From NCBI GenBank assembly GCA_020091685.1, contig CM034599.1, positions 38,471,377 to 38,535,376 on the forward strand: a stretch of 64,000 nucleotides of DNA. The letters run 5' to 3'. Both the position numbers and the translations under genes were made by a program. How positions within the stretch are numbered: the first letter of the stretch is position 1; the number at the start of each line of letters is the position of its first letter. Below the pieces are notes generated by a model. The model had not been told where the DNA came from and did no database searches. It saw only the letters and a list, made by a program, of their open reading frames with translations. Below are positions 34,475-46,141 of the stretch, in pieces. This DNA comes from Lutjanus erythropterus (Eukaryota > Chordata > Actinopteri > Lutjaniformes > Lutjanidae).

Positions 34475-35935
34475 GCAAAAGTTACATTGCAGCTATGTTC
34501 CTGCAATGAGTTTGCGCTAGTAGGGATATTGAGTGGCTGATAAAATTATTACTCTGTCGATGTCTGCACCAGAATTTCTTGGCGAGTGTTGTTGTTGGGT
34601 GAGTTGTGTTGTGGGTAGTACAGGTGCCAGCCTTTGACAAAGAAGAAGAAGGTGTGAAATAAAAAAGGACAATATATATGGTTCTCAGTGTTCCCAGACT
34701 GGGCGTTTTTTTCCACCCAGTTGTGCTGCTCTGGGTTGCATTGTGCAAGTTAAAACAGGCTTAGGCAGGAGGACAGAAAATTTGGGCTTGTTTACCATGA
34801 GTGAAAATGGTTTTATAAGTCATCTACAATGACAATATATTAAAAATATACCCATACACTGTAATCTCCACATTATGTGAACACATCTAATCGCTCAGCA
34901 CAACTTTGATATGAAATCATTTTATTCATTCTAGTAAGAACATCTGCAGCTATCAAAGCTGTACTTACATCTGTACTCATTATAACAGAAACCACTTGCA
35001 ACATGACATCAATATTTAGTTTTTTAGTTTATTTATTAGTTTAGCTTTTTGATATTATGGAATTCCATGTACTTCTCTTCATGCATCTGTGCATGGGGGT
35101 AGCCAACACTTTAATTTTGCACACTTTCAAGGTTTGTTGCAGTTGATAAGTAAAATCAAACCTATTATTCTTGTTGTTTGAGCTGTCCCTTTATTTTTTC
35201 TTTATTTTTGAGTCAGAGGTCAGACAAGGATAATAGTTATATAGTTGCATTGTACAATGTAACCTTCTATCTGTGTTCTAGCCCACTTGTGAACATTTAA
35301 ATTGTTGTTTTATTATGTCATATTGAAATTGTTATGAACCACAATACTACTGCTATTGTTTATGAATTCATTTGTGTTGTTAATTATAGGTAATGTCTGG
35401 GCATCTTTTCATCAATTTGGGCTGGAAAACATCCAACCAATCTGACAACACTGCTGGTTTTGCTGCTTAGTCTGACCATGTTATCAGATGTGATAGGAGT
35501 GACATGCAAAATGCAGTGCAAGATAAAGTATTTAGAAAATATAAATGACTGCCTTTTAAATAAAGATTTTCTCCTAAAAATGAAGCACCAGACCTGGGAT
35601 TCACAGAGAAGGTCTGTAAAAACCTGTAATTTAATTTCTGTTGCGTTGTGTGTCTATATGCATTGTGAGGGCCCTTGACTCCAAGTCACAATGAATATAA
35701 TATCTCTCCAGCCAACTCTTTTAACTTCTCTGTCAACCTAGCTGGTTTTAAAGAAGAGATAAACCAATTTAGATTAAATCACACATTTTAATCTCTTCAG
35801 CACCAACTGTGAATCCAATGACTGTGTGCAACCATTCAGAACAGAGCAGAGTGAGCTTTATTAGATTACAGCCACTTGATATGATAGGAATATAATTGGC
35901 TGAATGTGCATGTATTCACATGCAATGTCACGCTG
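34475..35935. repeat. Diverged tandem duplication, second unit (X'-insert-Y')
   Basis: X' and Y' match the first unit, but about 800 bp lies between them (about 34760-35470) that the first unit lacks. Either the second unit received an insertion or the first lost it. No transposon ends are obvious in the extra piece. Confidence 0.7.
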
Positions 35936-36549
35936 ATTATATGGGACGTGTTTGATGGGCTGCAAAATGACTGTGAGGGTCATCATCACAACGACTGACA
36001 CTCAATGTCATCCACTGTCCTGAGATTCAGGGAGGCGGGTGAAAAGGAGGCATTGTTATGGAAATGACTGCACTGTCACAAAAAAAAAAAAAAAAATCCT
36101 CAAGGATGGCCTGCTCATAAAAGAAGAGATGGAGGTGGGGGGTGCTGGGTACTGCTGAGGTGACCGAGGCTGTAACTCATTCAGTGATTAGCTGATGTTA
36201 TCGCCTCTCGCCCTCAGCCCATATAAAACACTTCTGTTATGTAAATGTGCTGCTATGCTTTCTTTGTACTTTTTGGACTTAACAAAATGTGAAAGGTGTC
36301 GGAGAGAAATATCAACAGCGCTTGTATTTGCAGATTGCCTCAGAATGCTTTCTGTGCAAAACAAATGGAAGGTAATAATCGGATGCTGAAGGAGTCTCTA
36401 TTAGAGCAGAAAGTGAAATGTTAATATTTTTTCTGCATTTTCAATTCAAGTCATGTACACTCAATTTTAAAGACAAGACACTTAACGTTGGCACAAAACA
36501 ATGGCTTCGAGCCATAAATCAGCCAAACCCAATTATATCGCTGCCTCAC

Positions 36550-36678
36550 CTGAATGGTGACTATGCGGGGCAAAGGTTGGCGTGTGTTGGCTCCCCCCTC
36601 GATAGCGATGCCAAGGGTGCTGGCATTTTTCACCACTCGTACCAGGGTGGCACTGGGCACTGGGACCGGTGAGCCAGT
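36550..36678 (-). CDS. whrn: Whirlin exon: first half of PDZ3
   Basis: Acceptor GTGTCCCAGCAG at the high end and donor GTGAGG at the low end, with 129 nt in phase 0 on both sides. The 43 residues start TGSPVPVPSATLVRV and include STLGIAIEGGANTRQPLPR, the carboxylate-binding region of whirlin's third PDZ domain (LGIAIEGG takes the place of the classical GLGF loop), and end RIVTIQ. The match to vertebrate whirlin is strong enough to name the gene. The domain is completed by the exon at 30205-30381. A LINE fragment with a YADD motif starts about 100 bp upstream of the acceptor in the adjoining intron. Confidence 0.95.
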
Positions 36679-36774
36679 CTGCTGGGACACAATGTGAAGA
36701 GGGATCAGGTGCAAGAACAACTGAAAGCCACAAATCCAAATTTCTTGTGATAACAGGGTGCCATTCTGTGGGTA

Positions 36775-36945
36775 AAGACATACAAGCAAAAATACATTTA
36801 TATGCTGATGACACAGTGATTTACATGCGTGCTCCCTCCATTACAAACTGTTCTGCTGAGTTTAAAGTTGGCTTTAAATTCTCAGAAAATAAAGTTCATG
36901 TTCTTCTCAAAAGCTCGCCCACAGTTGCTTGATGATTTTAGCATT
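36775..36945 (+). mobile_element. LINE reverse-transcriptase fragment (YADD box)
   Basis: A frame reads KIHLYADDTVIYM, with the YADD catalytic motif at 36801-36812. After a frameshift it continues SLKLALNSQKIKFMFFSKAR. This is the palm region of a non-LTR reverse transcriptase, of a different lineage from the FADD-type block at 38.4-39.3 kb. Flanks are too decayed to set limits. Confidence 0.7.
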
Positions 36946-38389
36946 TTCACATCTAACAGACATTATTTTGACATCTTGGACATCATTAACCAGTCGCAGT
37001 ATTTATTGCACTTTAATATCCATATCTGTCTTTTTAAAGAGATCTCCATTCTCAGTGGGTCTTTCTGGTTAAATGAAGGTAAAATAAAACAAAAATGTCA
37101 AAGAAAATTAAAAATATAGATCTAAATCAAACCCACAAACTACCTCAGTGATTGGTCAGGTGTGTGGAGGAGTGAAAGTAGACAGGGCTAAATTTCTTGC
37201 TCACACTGCATCCACCCTACCATGGTTTTGTTTTATAATACACAAGTTTTGCTTCATTTACACCTAGTGTGCACACTCCTCTGGTGTTTTCAAGCCCTAA
37301 AAATGGAAGTTTGGAAACGCTGCTGGTCCCATTTTAATTTTAAAACTCTGCCGTTTCATGCCCTTTCATCCCTTTCACACGCTTTGAGTCTGGCTGTTGC
37401 TTGACTGCTTCAGTTTTAATGCTCTTTTATATACTTTTGGTTTTAATGCTGTTATAAAAGCCCATTTCTCTTGATGTCTAGTTCGTAACGCATCACCTGC
37501 CTCCATTACCACCGACTGTCAGCTGAGTCAACACACACAGCAGCCAGTGAGGATAATATCTAGCATTACCGCTGCTGGTGTTTTATGAAAAAAAAAAATC
37601 ATTATGGATTATAATAGAAAATTGTATACCTCTGTTATCAGTAGGTACTAAAGGTTTTAAATTTTGAAGGCTTTTAACGTATTTTAAAATTGTTTAAAGA
37701 CTGGGACAAGGCCCAGTTCTCAAGAATAGCTGATACATGTGTTTTTTTTGTTTCTTTTTTTGTAGTTCAGGTTACAAGTGTGATGATCCCTGCTGTGTCC
37801 TCTTGTGTTTGCTTTGTGATTCACAAGTGGATCATTAGTGTAACCAGGAACACCTGAGACCCCCAGTGGGTTTCTGGGTTATTTAAACTTGGCTGCAGTC
37901 CAGTTCTGTGACACCATTTTCCTCTTTTTTGCAGCAGCTCTCTCTGTTCTCCCTTCTAGCCACCTGCTTTTGGTTTGGTTTGTTATTGCCATTTCGCTAG
38001 TAATTCTGCTTTTTACACTCATACACACACCCATCATTAACATACATACTGATTTCACCGACATCCACATGCCACACTCTAATTAGCTCTCACCTCTTGA
38101 ATTTGGTTTAATAGCACCTCTAATTTCATTTAATTTGGTCTAATCTTGTTATTTTGTGTGATGAAGTGTCTTCTTTTTTGTGATTGCCTGAGCCGGATCA
38201 TGACAAAAATGAAACAGGATAGAGCACCCACATGCAAAAAAAAGCCATGAGATCAAGATAGTATGAGTAGTAAGTACAAATACTTTGTTACAGTAATTAA
38301 GTAGATTTTTAAGGTATCTGTACTGGAGTATGTCTTTTTCGGACGTTTTACCTTTACTCCCTACATTTTAAGACAAATATCTATACTTT
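36946..38389. other. Intron sequence with unresolved repeats
   Basis: Near 37265-37350 is 'tggtgttttcaagccctaaa...ggaaacgctgctgg', a phrase of the kind found in fish MITEs. Around 38270-38400 are words of the 'agtacaaatactttgttaca' type. No gene is seen. Confidence 0.4.
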
Positions 38390-39752
38390 CCACTCCTTAC
38401 TGTGCCCAAATCCTCTGCCATCACAGGGTTGAATGATTACCGGCCTGTGGCCCTGACACCGGTGATCATGAAATGTATGGAGAGACTGGTGTTACAGTAT
38501 GTCAAGGTCCACATCCCACCTGGCTTTGACCAACATCAGTTCGCCTACAGGTCCAACGGATCCACAGATGACGCCATCTCCATCGCCCTCCACACTGCTC
38601 TCAGCCACACTGAAAACCCCAATGCATATATCAGGATGCTGTTTGTTGACTTCAACTCTGCATTTAACTCCATCAGCTCCAGCCGACTCATCAACAAACT
38701 GCAGACACTACAACTTGGAACCTCCCTTTGTCTGTGGATCAAGGACTTCCTGACTAACAGACCCCAGCATGTCAGAATGGGCACCTCCACATCCTCCACC
38801 ATCATCCTCAATACTGGTGTTCCTCAGGGCTGTGTGCTGAGTCCGGTCTTGTATAAACTGTACACTCATGACTGCGTCGCTACTCATGGCTCCAACACCC
38901 TCATCAAATTTGCGGATGACACAACCGTCGTGGGGCTCATCAACAATGGTGACGAGGCACCATACAGGGAGGAGGTCCAAGCACTGGTGGCCTGGTGCAG
39001 TGACAACCACCTCAACCTCAACACCAAGAAGACAAAAGAAGTCATCACTGACTTCCGGAAGTCGAGGACCACACTGCACTCAGGCCTGAGCATCAATGGG
39101 GAGAAAGTGGAACGGACCACCAGCTTTAAGTTTCTTGGCCTGCACATCTCGGAGGACCTGGGCTGGACTGTGAACACCACCCACATCATCAAAAAGGCCC
39201 AGCAGCGTCTCTTTTTTCTGAGAACGCTGAGGAGGAACAAACTCCCTCCACCTCTGCTGAAAAACTTCTACCACTGCACAATAGAGTGTCCTCACCTATG
39301 GATCTACGATGTGGTATGCCAGCTGCACTGCATCTGAAAAGAAACAACTGCAGCGGGTCATCAAGATGGCTCAGTGGATTATCGGCTGTCCACTTCCACG
39401 CCTAGAGGAGATCTACTCCAGCCGTCTCCTCTGACGGGCCACAAAGATCCAGGATGACCCCGCCCACCCAGGACACTCTATTTACCAGCCTTCCCTCTGG
39501 CAGACTCAGAGTTATGAGAGCTCGCACCAACAGACTGAGACACAGCTTCTTTCCCATGGCTGGGGCTATGGACTCTTACCGTCTGTATCTGTTGTAAATA
39601 TTCTAAATGTACCTTATTTTACTTACTTATTTTTACTATTTATATTACATTATATTATATATGAACAGGACATTATAGCTGCTACAAGAGATGTTGCCAA
39701 ACGGAATTTCATTGTACCCCTTGCAATGACAATAAAGTTTCTTAACTCTTAA
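38390..39752 (+). mobile_element. L2/Rex1-like LINE, 5'-truncated
   Basis: Contains the reverse-transcriptase block below. Its 3' end reads 'cggaatttcattgtacccct', 'caatgacaataaagtttctt' and then short 'cttaact' repeats, the type of 3' tail seen in fish L2/Rex1 retrotransposons. The 5' part (endonuclease) is absent, as usual for LINE insertions. No clear target duplication was found. Confidence 0.85.
38402..39337 (+). pseudogene. LINE reverse transcriptase, truncated and frameshifted
   Basis: An open frame of 311 codons with no genuine start (it opens at a GTG in mid-protein). It reads [20 protein letters not shown], then [36 protein letters not shown], and the catalytic FADD (38909-38920), all non-LTR reverse-transcriptase motifs in the right order. 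[15 protein letters not shown] and NFYHCTIE follow. At about 39290 the frame shifts; the next frame continues [19 protein letters not shown] and runs into one stop (CTC TGA) near 39430. The protein lacks its N-terminal endonuclease. Loss of function is recent, given how much of the frame remains. Confidence 0.88.
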
Positions 39753-39762
39753 CTTTTTTTAA

Positions 39763-39957
39763 AAGAATATTTTTGGCCTTTTGCCTTTATTCTGATAGCG
39801 ACAGCTGAGGATATGACAGGAAAGGGGGCAGAGAGAGAGGGGATGACGCTGCAAATGGTCTGCAGGCGGGAGTTAAACTGGCAGCCACTGCAGAGGACTG
39901 ATAGTGTCAGTACACAGGGGACACGCTTTACCAACTGAGCTAGAGGGACACCCCCAA
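39763..39957 (-). mobile_element. tRNA-derived SINE
   Basis: On the minus strand it starts GGGGTGTCCCTCTAGCTCAG. TAGCTCAGTTGGTAAAGCG is a near-perfect RNA polymerase III A box, and a weaker B-box-like AGTTTAACTCCCG follows about 60 bp on. A tail region then reads 'agaataaaggcaaaaggcca'. The head resembles a tRNA but its body is too long and unpaired for a functional tRNA. It begins about 10 bp after the end of the LINE. Confidence 0.8.
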
Positions 39958-39964
39958 ACAACGT

Positions 39965-40275
39965 AAAAAAAAAAATGCAACAAGACAAAAATGACATAAA
40001 AGATGTAACAAGACGAAAACAACATCACACAAAAATGACAAAAAAAATGTAACTGGTGTGACATGAATACAATGAAACAAGTAACAAGATGAAATCATGT
40101 AAAAGAAGTAGTACGACGAAAATGATGTAGCAATGCATAACCAGACGAAAACAACGTAAAAATACATATCAGGATAAAAATGACGTGAAAGATGTAACCA
40201 GATGAAAATGATGTAACAATACAACACAAGACGAAAATGACGTAAAAGATGTAACAATCCGAAAATGAGTTAACA
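39965..40275. repeat. A-rich degenerate minisatellite
   Basis: Imperfect units of 'aagacgaaaatgacgtaaaa' and 'gatgtaacaagacgaaaac', about 25-30 bp. It is the reverse complement of the type seen at 11640-11990 and 58130-58480. Confidence 0.75.
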
Positions 40276-41479
40276 ATATATAATAGGGGTGTAACAAGTC
40301 ACTCATGTATGCGATGCATCAGACTTTAATGTGTAAGATACAAGTGCATCAGTTCAGACGGCCTGTATCGACACAATGATGTCACGTGATGTCACATGAT
40401 GTCACGCACATAATAAGAAGTCATAAAAAAGTTGATATTCTGCTTAAAATGTGTCAGCATTTTCTCAATTTTTTGTCTGAAAAGTGGATTTTTATTTGAT
40501 GCAACCAACCAACATTCAAGTGCTTATAAAAAAAGAATGAATGAAGCTAGAACAAAACCTTTTTTGTGTCTGAAACTAGATGATCTGTTCTTTTGATATA
40601 TTCCATGTTAACATATTCATAGAACTGAATATTCTGTGGGTGTGAATTTTGTCAAAAATGCTGGCGCTGGCTGGCAGCTTTTTTAAAAACCTCTGGCAGG
40701 GAAAGAGTTAACTTTGCACAGGGACAGCCAGTAGAAATATTCTTCAGGGGGCTGTTTTTCACTTTGAGTACATATCAGAGCCTGTGTTTTTTCACTTTTA
40801 CTGAAGTAAAGAAGTTGAATCAGTACTTCTAACACTATCAGAGTGTTTTTTTACACAAGTATTTGTACTTTTACTTGTGTACAGAATGTGTGGACTTTTG
40901 CCACCTCTCATACTAAGTGGCTCATCTGGAAGTAAAGAGCAGGTGTGGTGTGGAAGATAATGTTTTGCTGTTAGGTGTTTCTCTACACTGAGTTCACTTC
41001 TTCAAAACTCCTCCTACAGTCAGCACGGCAGCGGTTAGTGTGGACTCAACTGTGGATCACTTTTCATTGCTTTGACATAAAATACATTCATTAAAATTCA
41101 TGAACTGTTCTCTCACTCCAACTCAGGCGCCACCCAAACTCTGTGTAGTTAGGTTTTTGCACGTTTAGATACATCAAAACCTAACGTAGCACCATTTGCT
41201 GTATTCTGCTACATTTACATCTAAGAAAAGGGAAAAAAGGAACAGGAGAGCAATGAATAGAAAAGTTCAACCACAGTTGATTCATTCAATTTTTTAAATT
41301 CGTTTTTCTCAGTAAACATGGAGAGAGACACAGAGAGATGGCTAGTAGAGGAGGACAAGATAAACCAGCTGTGTCAGTTAGGTGCATTTGTACTGGAAGA
41401 AGACAGTGGGAAAGAAAAGCAAACTGTTTCAGAAATTAAGATTTCTCACTAAAATAGGTGCTGGTTAGTGGATCAGATA
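40276..41479. other. No gene; old repeat pieces
   Basis: 40700-40900 resembles 32830-33030 ('ctttgagtacat', 'gtaaagaagttgaatcag'). 40375-40410 has three 'gtcacrtgatgtcac'-type words. The rest is unassigned. Confidence 0.4.
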
Positions 41480-41481
41480 TA

Positions 41482-42621
41482 CACTGCCTGGTCAAGAAAA
41501 AAAAATCCCCACCTGGTTTTAATTAAGCAAATAGTTCAGATCCTTCCACTGGATAATTACTGCAGAGATGAATATGTTTCAGCTGGTAACAAGTTATTGA
41601 ACTCTAACTGATGCAGTGAGCAGCTTCTCATTTCTTAAACAACCATGTCAGAAGACATATCCTGTGGTCGAGGAAAAGATGTTACTCTGTTTCAGAAGAG
41701 TCAAATTATGACCTGCATCAAGCAAAGAAAACAACTAAGGAGAACTGGGCTAAGAAGTGTCCAACACATTATTAAAACCTGGTAGAATAGTGGTGAACCT
41801 TCATCTTCAAGGAAGAAATGTGGTCAGAAAATAATCTTGAATGATCGTGATCAGAGATCACTTAAACGTTTGGTGAAGTCAAATCATAAAAAATCAACCG
41901 TAGAACTCACAGCTGTGTTTAATAGTGAAAGTAAGAACATTTCCACACACAATGTGAAGAGAACTCAAGGGATTGAGACTAAACAGCTGTGTAGACTTAA
42001 GAAAACCACTTATCAGTGAGGATCATCAGAAAAAAAGGCTTCAGTTTACTAGAGAGCATAAAGATTGGACTGTGGATCAATGGAAAAAGATCATGTGGTC
42101 TGATGAGTCCAGATTTACCCTGTTCCAGAGTGATGGGGGCATCAGGGTAAGAAGAGAAGCGGATGAAGTGATGCTCCCATCATGCCTAGTGCCTACTGTA
42201 CAGACCTGTGGGGTCAGTGTTATGATCTGGGGTTGCTTCAGTTGCTCAGGTCGAGGTTCAGCAACGTTACGTGCCAGGATTAATGGGGCTCAAATAGTGA
42301 AAGAGTGGTTCAGGGAGCATGAGACATCATTTTCACACATGGATTGTCCACCACAGAGTCCAGACCTGAACCCCACTGAGAATCTTTGGGATGTGCTGGA
42401 GAAGACTTTACTCAGAGGTCTGACTCTCCCATCATCAATACAAGATCATGGAGAAAAATTAATGCAACTCTGGACAGAAATAAATGTTGTCACACTGTAA
42501 AAGCTTCTTGAAACAATGCCATGGTGAATGCATGCTGTAATCAAAGCTAAAGGCGGTCTGACAAAATATTATTATATTATTATTATTATTAGTGTGTGCC
42601 TAGTTTTTTGGCCAGGCAGTG
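41482..42621 (+). mobile_element. Tc1-like transposon with both ends, defective
   Basis: Ends CACTGCCTGGTCAA and, inverted, CACTGCCTGGCCAA, each flanked by TA (41480-41481 and 42622-42623), the Tc1/mariner target. Inside, decayed transposase pieces appear in order: CIKQRKQLRR, VQHIIKTW, SGEPSSSRKK, NDRDQRSLKRLVK, then [20 protein letters not shown]. At 1140 bp it is shorter than full-length Tc1-like elements (about 1.6 kb in fish), mainly from one internal deletion. Confidence 0.9.
41837..42500 (+). pseudogene. Tc1-like transposase, frameshifted and internally deleted
   Basis: Two overlapping frames (41837-42019 and 41973-42500) hold the protein. The first catalytic Asp is in [20 protein letters not shown] follows, then the sequence jumps through [17 protein letters not shown] to [20 protein letters not shown], which holds the third acidic residue (Glu in PTENLWD). 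The stretch that normally carries the second Asp (the DDN-type motif before the AQIVKEWF part) is gone, so no active enzyme can be made even if the shifts were ignored. Upstream of 41837, the helix-turn-helix start also has a stop. Confidence 0.88.
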
Positions 42622-42623
42622 TA

Positions 42624-45600
42624 CATCAGATATCAGATTACCAGTGTGAATTAACTAAACTTCCCTGCACTCTTAGGAGGAATTTCACACCAAACTCCCT
42701 TTAAGAAAACTAACATATTACCACTTAATGACTTATATGCAAAAACACCTAACTCTAGACACACAAGATAAATGACCTTGTATGTCGACACTCTTCTTGT
42801 GAATTTGGCATCAATATAATCCATAAAGATGAACTGTACTGTACTTTACAGTTTGGATTTTGTTGCCTCAACTTTGAGGCAACTCTTTATTTTCATGGGA
42901 GAAGACAATGGGAAAGAAAGACAAACTGTTTCAAAAATTAAGATTTCTCACTCAACTGGGTGTTGGTGGTGGATCAGATACACACTGAGACTCATAACAC
43001 TGTTAATTCACCGTTTGTCATGTGTTTGATCCAAGCTCAAATGTTCAAAAATAGCAAAGGTATGTGATCAAACAGCAGGGATGCAGCAGAACATATTTGT
43101 TCCCTTAATAGTGGGGGTGCAGTTGCTCCACCTATTCCGTTGCTCAGTATGGATTAAGGGCACACAGCGTGTCTGTTCAACAGGATTGGTGAATGTGCTG
43201 ACAGGTTTGTGCCACGGTTTCTTTTAACCATTTGCAACATACCCACTGCAGCTTTATTTTGAAAAACCTCCACACGGTGCATGTCTTTTCTCTCTTTTCC
43301 TCACCTCAGGCTGCAGCAGATTGCTTCATTTACATTTTAATATGATAAAACTCTTCTATAGGGGTTTTTTCCCCAATTCCCAAGTCTGCTGGATCAAATA
43401 TCATTAATTCACTCAACAGGTCTCATCTGTGTTTGTTCAAACCTGCTTCAAGCACCTACATGTTCCTGTTGGAGTAATAAACGTTACGGCTGTTTGAAAG
43501 TCAATTTTCAATTATTCCTCTCTGTGTTTTTTTTTTGCCATCTGACTCGTGATGATACAGCAAACACCACCCGTCTGGTTATCCAATGAGCTCACAGCCT
43601 GCCTAGAATTATTTTCAAACTAAGCAGTGGATATATATAGAGTGGATAACCAGTCTTTTCCTGTCAAGGACGACCTTGAAAAATTAAAATCAAATGAGAG
43701 CAGAGACTGTTTTATCCTGCTCATCCAATGAACTATGACAAAGAGAAATGACTGCGCTTATGCAGAAAACAATGCTGAGGCTTGCAGCTTTTTATGTATG
43801 GCATCAAGTCAGTGCCAAAATGCAGTTATTTGTGCATGAAATGTACCCTGAGCACCATGCATCTCTTTTATAATCTGCTTCAGTGTCTTTGAATTGAATG
43901 TCTCCTCTTTATCGCTCATTGTCCCTTCATGCTCTGATTGGTAGGGACAAGATTATCCCAAATGACTCATGGAAACTGATTTGCACTGGAAGCAATTTCA
44001 GTTATTTTACTCAAGTCATTTTATAAATTTCCATTCCATTTTTTTCCTGCATTTGCAACCACAAAGTGGCCAACAAGACTATTAAAGTTTCCAAATTAAA
44101 AGCACAGATCTTGCTCTATTACAATTCCATCATCAAAGAAATAGAGTTTATTTTATTGTCATATTTGTCACATCTTGTATTATGTTGATGTGATTGATTT
44201 TTCCACAACACAATCGTCTCCTTGTATGCAAATGAGACAGAGTGTACTTCATGTTTTTTTGGTTTTTTTTGGGTTTGTTTCTTCATCTGTTGTTTGATTG
44301 GTCCACTGCCACGCTCCATCGCTCCATCATCACGAGACAGCACATAATCTGGCGCTGTGTAATTAATCACACTGTTGTGTCTGCTGTGCTTTGGTTTTCT
44401 CTCTAATAAGTTTAACTTTTAAAATGTCACAAGCCCCTCTTCTTACTTTCACTCCAGTTGATCCATTAAAACAGCCTGCCAGTTGCTACCAGGTGATATC
44501 TTTTATTCTAACTGTGCTGTTGTCTGTTTTTTGTCTTCTATTATTTGGCCATAATTCAGCCAACATTTTTTTGCCAAAGGAGGAGAAATTAGAGCTTCTC
44601 TGCCAAGCCATGATTAGAGGGCTAACTGGGCTAACTAACTTTTTAGTTAGTTAGCAGACAAAGTAACTTTTTATAATGTTTTAGCTGGCTTGCAAAGAAT
44701 GTTTGTGCTGTAGATTTCTAGTAGACAAATCTGGCGAAGTAGCAGAAGTTAACAAGCCTCCTTTGCTGCAGTGGCGTCTCTCTACAGTATGAGTGCGAAT
44801 GAATTTGAGCCGGCATAAGAAGTTTACAGTTTTTTACTTTTACATTTACTTTTTATGTTAACGTTACTTTGACAACGATGTCTCGGAAGTCAGGGAGAAG
44901 CTGCGGAGCTCAAGTCAAACTTCAGCTTTGGATGAAAACGGAATGTAAAATACACAAAGCTTCACTTGATGAAGAGAGCTGCTGTCTGAGAGCAGAGACA
45001 CTGCAGAGATTCACTGAGTGTACAGAGGACCACCATGTGTCACAGTGGATCAAAAATATTAACTGAAAGGAACTTCATGAGAATCTTGAATACCTGATAA
45101 AAAATGTGAATTCATATATATTTTTTAATATATATTCCACAGTACTTCTTCACATAAATGTGGTGGAAGTGGTGCGATTTTCTGTTCTTCATTATCCATT
45201 TTCGGCTGTTGTCACAACCAACATCTATCTACTAAGCAACATTTGAATAATGGTAATAAAAGGAACTTTCACCAGTTACTGAGGGCTGCTGTCAATCTAA
45301 TTATCCACGCTGTCACTATTAGCAAGCAACAGCAGAGATGGTATTGAGAAGGGAACCCCAGATCTGCAAGATCTTGTGAGAGTGAACGTTTTGACCGAAA
45401 CTGTGAAAGATCTTGCAAATTTGGGGTTTCCCTCTGCACCCAACCAGCAGACACAGATAGTGCCGGACACGATGTGCCACCGCAGCGATGGCGGCACTGC
45501 AAGATGGCGGAACACACAAAGTGGTCACTGGATTTGTCTACAGAGCTAGCCAGTGCTTTGCTGCACAGTTCTTAGCAGTGGCCACTCACAAAAATTCGAA

Positions 45601-45765
45601 AAATTCCCCACCGGCCCAAAAAGCAGTTTACCCCATAGTCCACCATTATAAGAGAGATCTATAAGAGACATCTGTACAGGTCACCTCAAACTGCAAACAA
45701 GGTCAGTTATGAATTTTTGATGCATGGAGGTTTTATAATTGTAAAACTTTTCTTGAGCTCCAAAA
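42624..45765. other. Intron sequence, no supported gene
   Basis: Short frames (44391-44654 plus, 44869-45066 plus, 45269-45517 minus) show no motif I recognise and no splice context. The sequence is AT-rich with a poly-TA stretch near 45115-45135. Confidence 0.45.
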
Positions 45766-45769
45766 AGCT

Positions 45770-46141
45770 ATTTAAAAGCTGGAAAACAACATTTACTCCT
45801 CTGCAAACAAATTCTCAAGACACTGGACAAAAATCCATCACATTATCTCCACTGTAACATCTTTAAAAGGCATCATCTCCTGACCTTTGACAGCGCTGTG
45901 TGTCTTGCTGATGTTAGTCTAGTGTTCAAAGTGATTAATGATTTGTCTGCTCCTCCACTAAAAGAGTTCATATCAGCAGCTCAGACACTGGGAGGACAAC
46001 CAGGACAAGCAGGACAACCAGGACAAGCAGCAGAGGTCACTGCAGTACAGCTCAGATCTACTGAGTTTGACAGATCAGTCTTCTCTGTTAGGGACACAAA
46101 CTATTGGAACTCAGGACCAAGTGACATAATATTAGTGACTT
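45770..46141 (+). mobile_element. LINE ORF2 C-terminal fragment
   Basis: Reads NIFKRHHLLTFDSAVCLADV, SLVFKVINDLSAPPLKEFI, then FDRSVFSVRDTNYWNSGPSDI. This resembles the C-terminal tail of fish non-LTR retrotransposon ORF2 proteins, which commonly end in a 'FSVR..NYWNSLP.DI' phrase. Within it, 'ggacaaccaggacaagca' is tandemly repeated. It abuts the left visible limit of copy B, but that limit is set only by the window start in copy A. Confidence 0.65.

Larger units (their letters stand above)
30382..36549 (-). other. Intron splitting whirlin PDZ3 (about 6.2 kb)
   Basis: Lies between the two PDZ3 exons and is bounded by donor GTGAGG at its high end and the TGTTGACAG acceptor at its low end. 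It contains a (TA)n run, a LINE fragment, a short minisatellite and a diverged tandem duplication, each listed separately. No further exon is seen or needed, because the phases of the flanking exons agree. Confidence 0.8.

Noticed and set aside
39901..39957. Possible tRNA gene on the minus strand
   Set aside because: The A box is good, but the B box is weak and too far away, and the tRNA body cannot fold; a SINE head instead.
45269..45528. Three overlapping minus frames near 'atggcggcactgcaagatgg'
   Set aside because: No family recognised; overlapping frames of equal length suggest a stop-poor stretch, not a gene.
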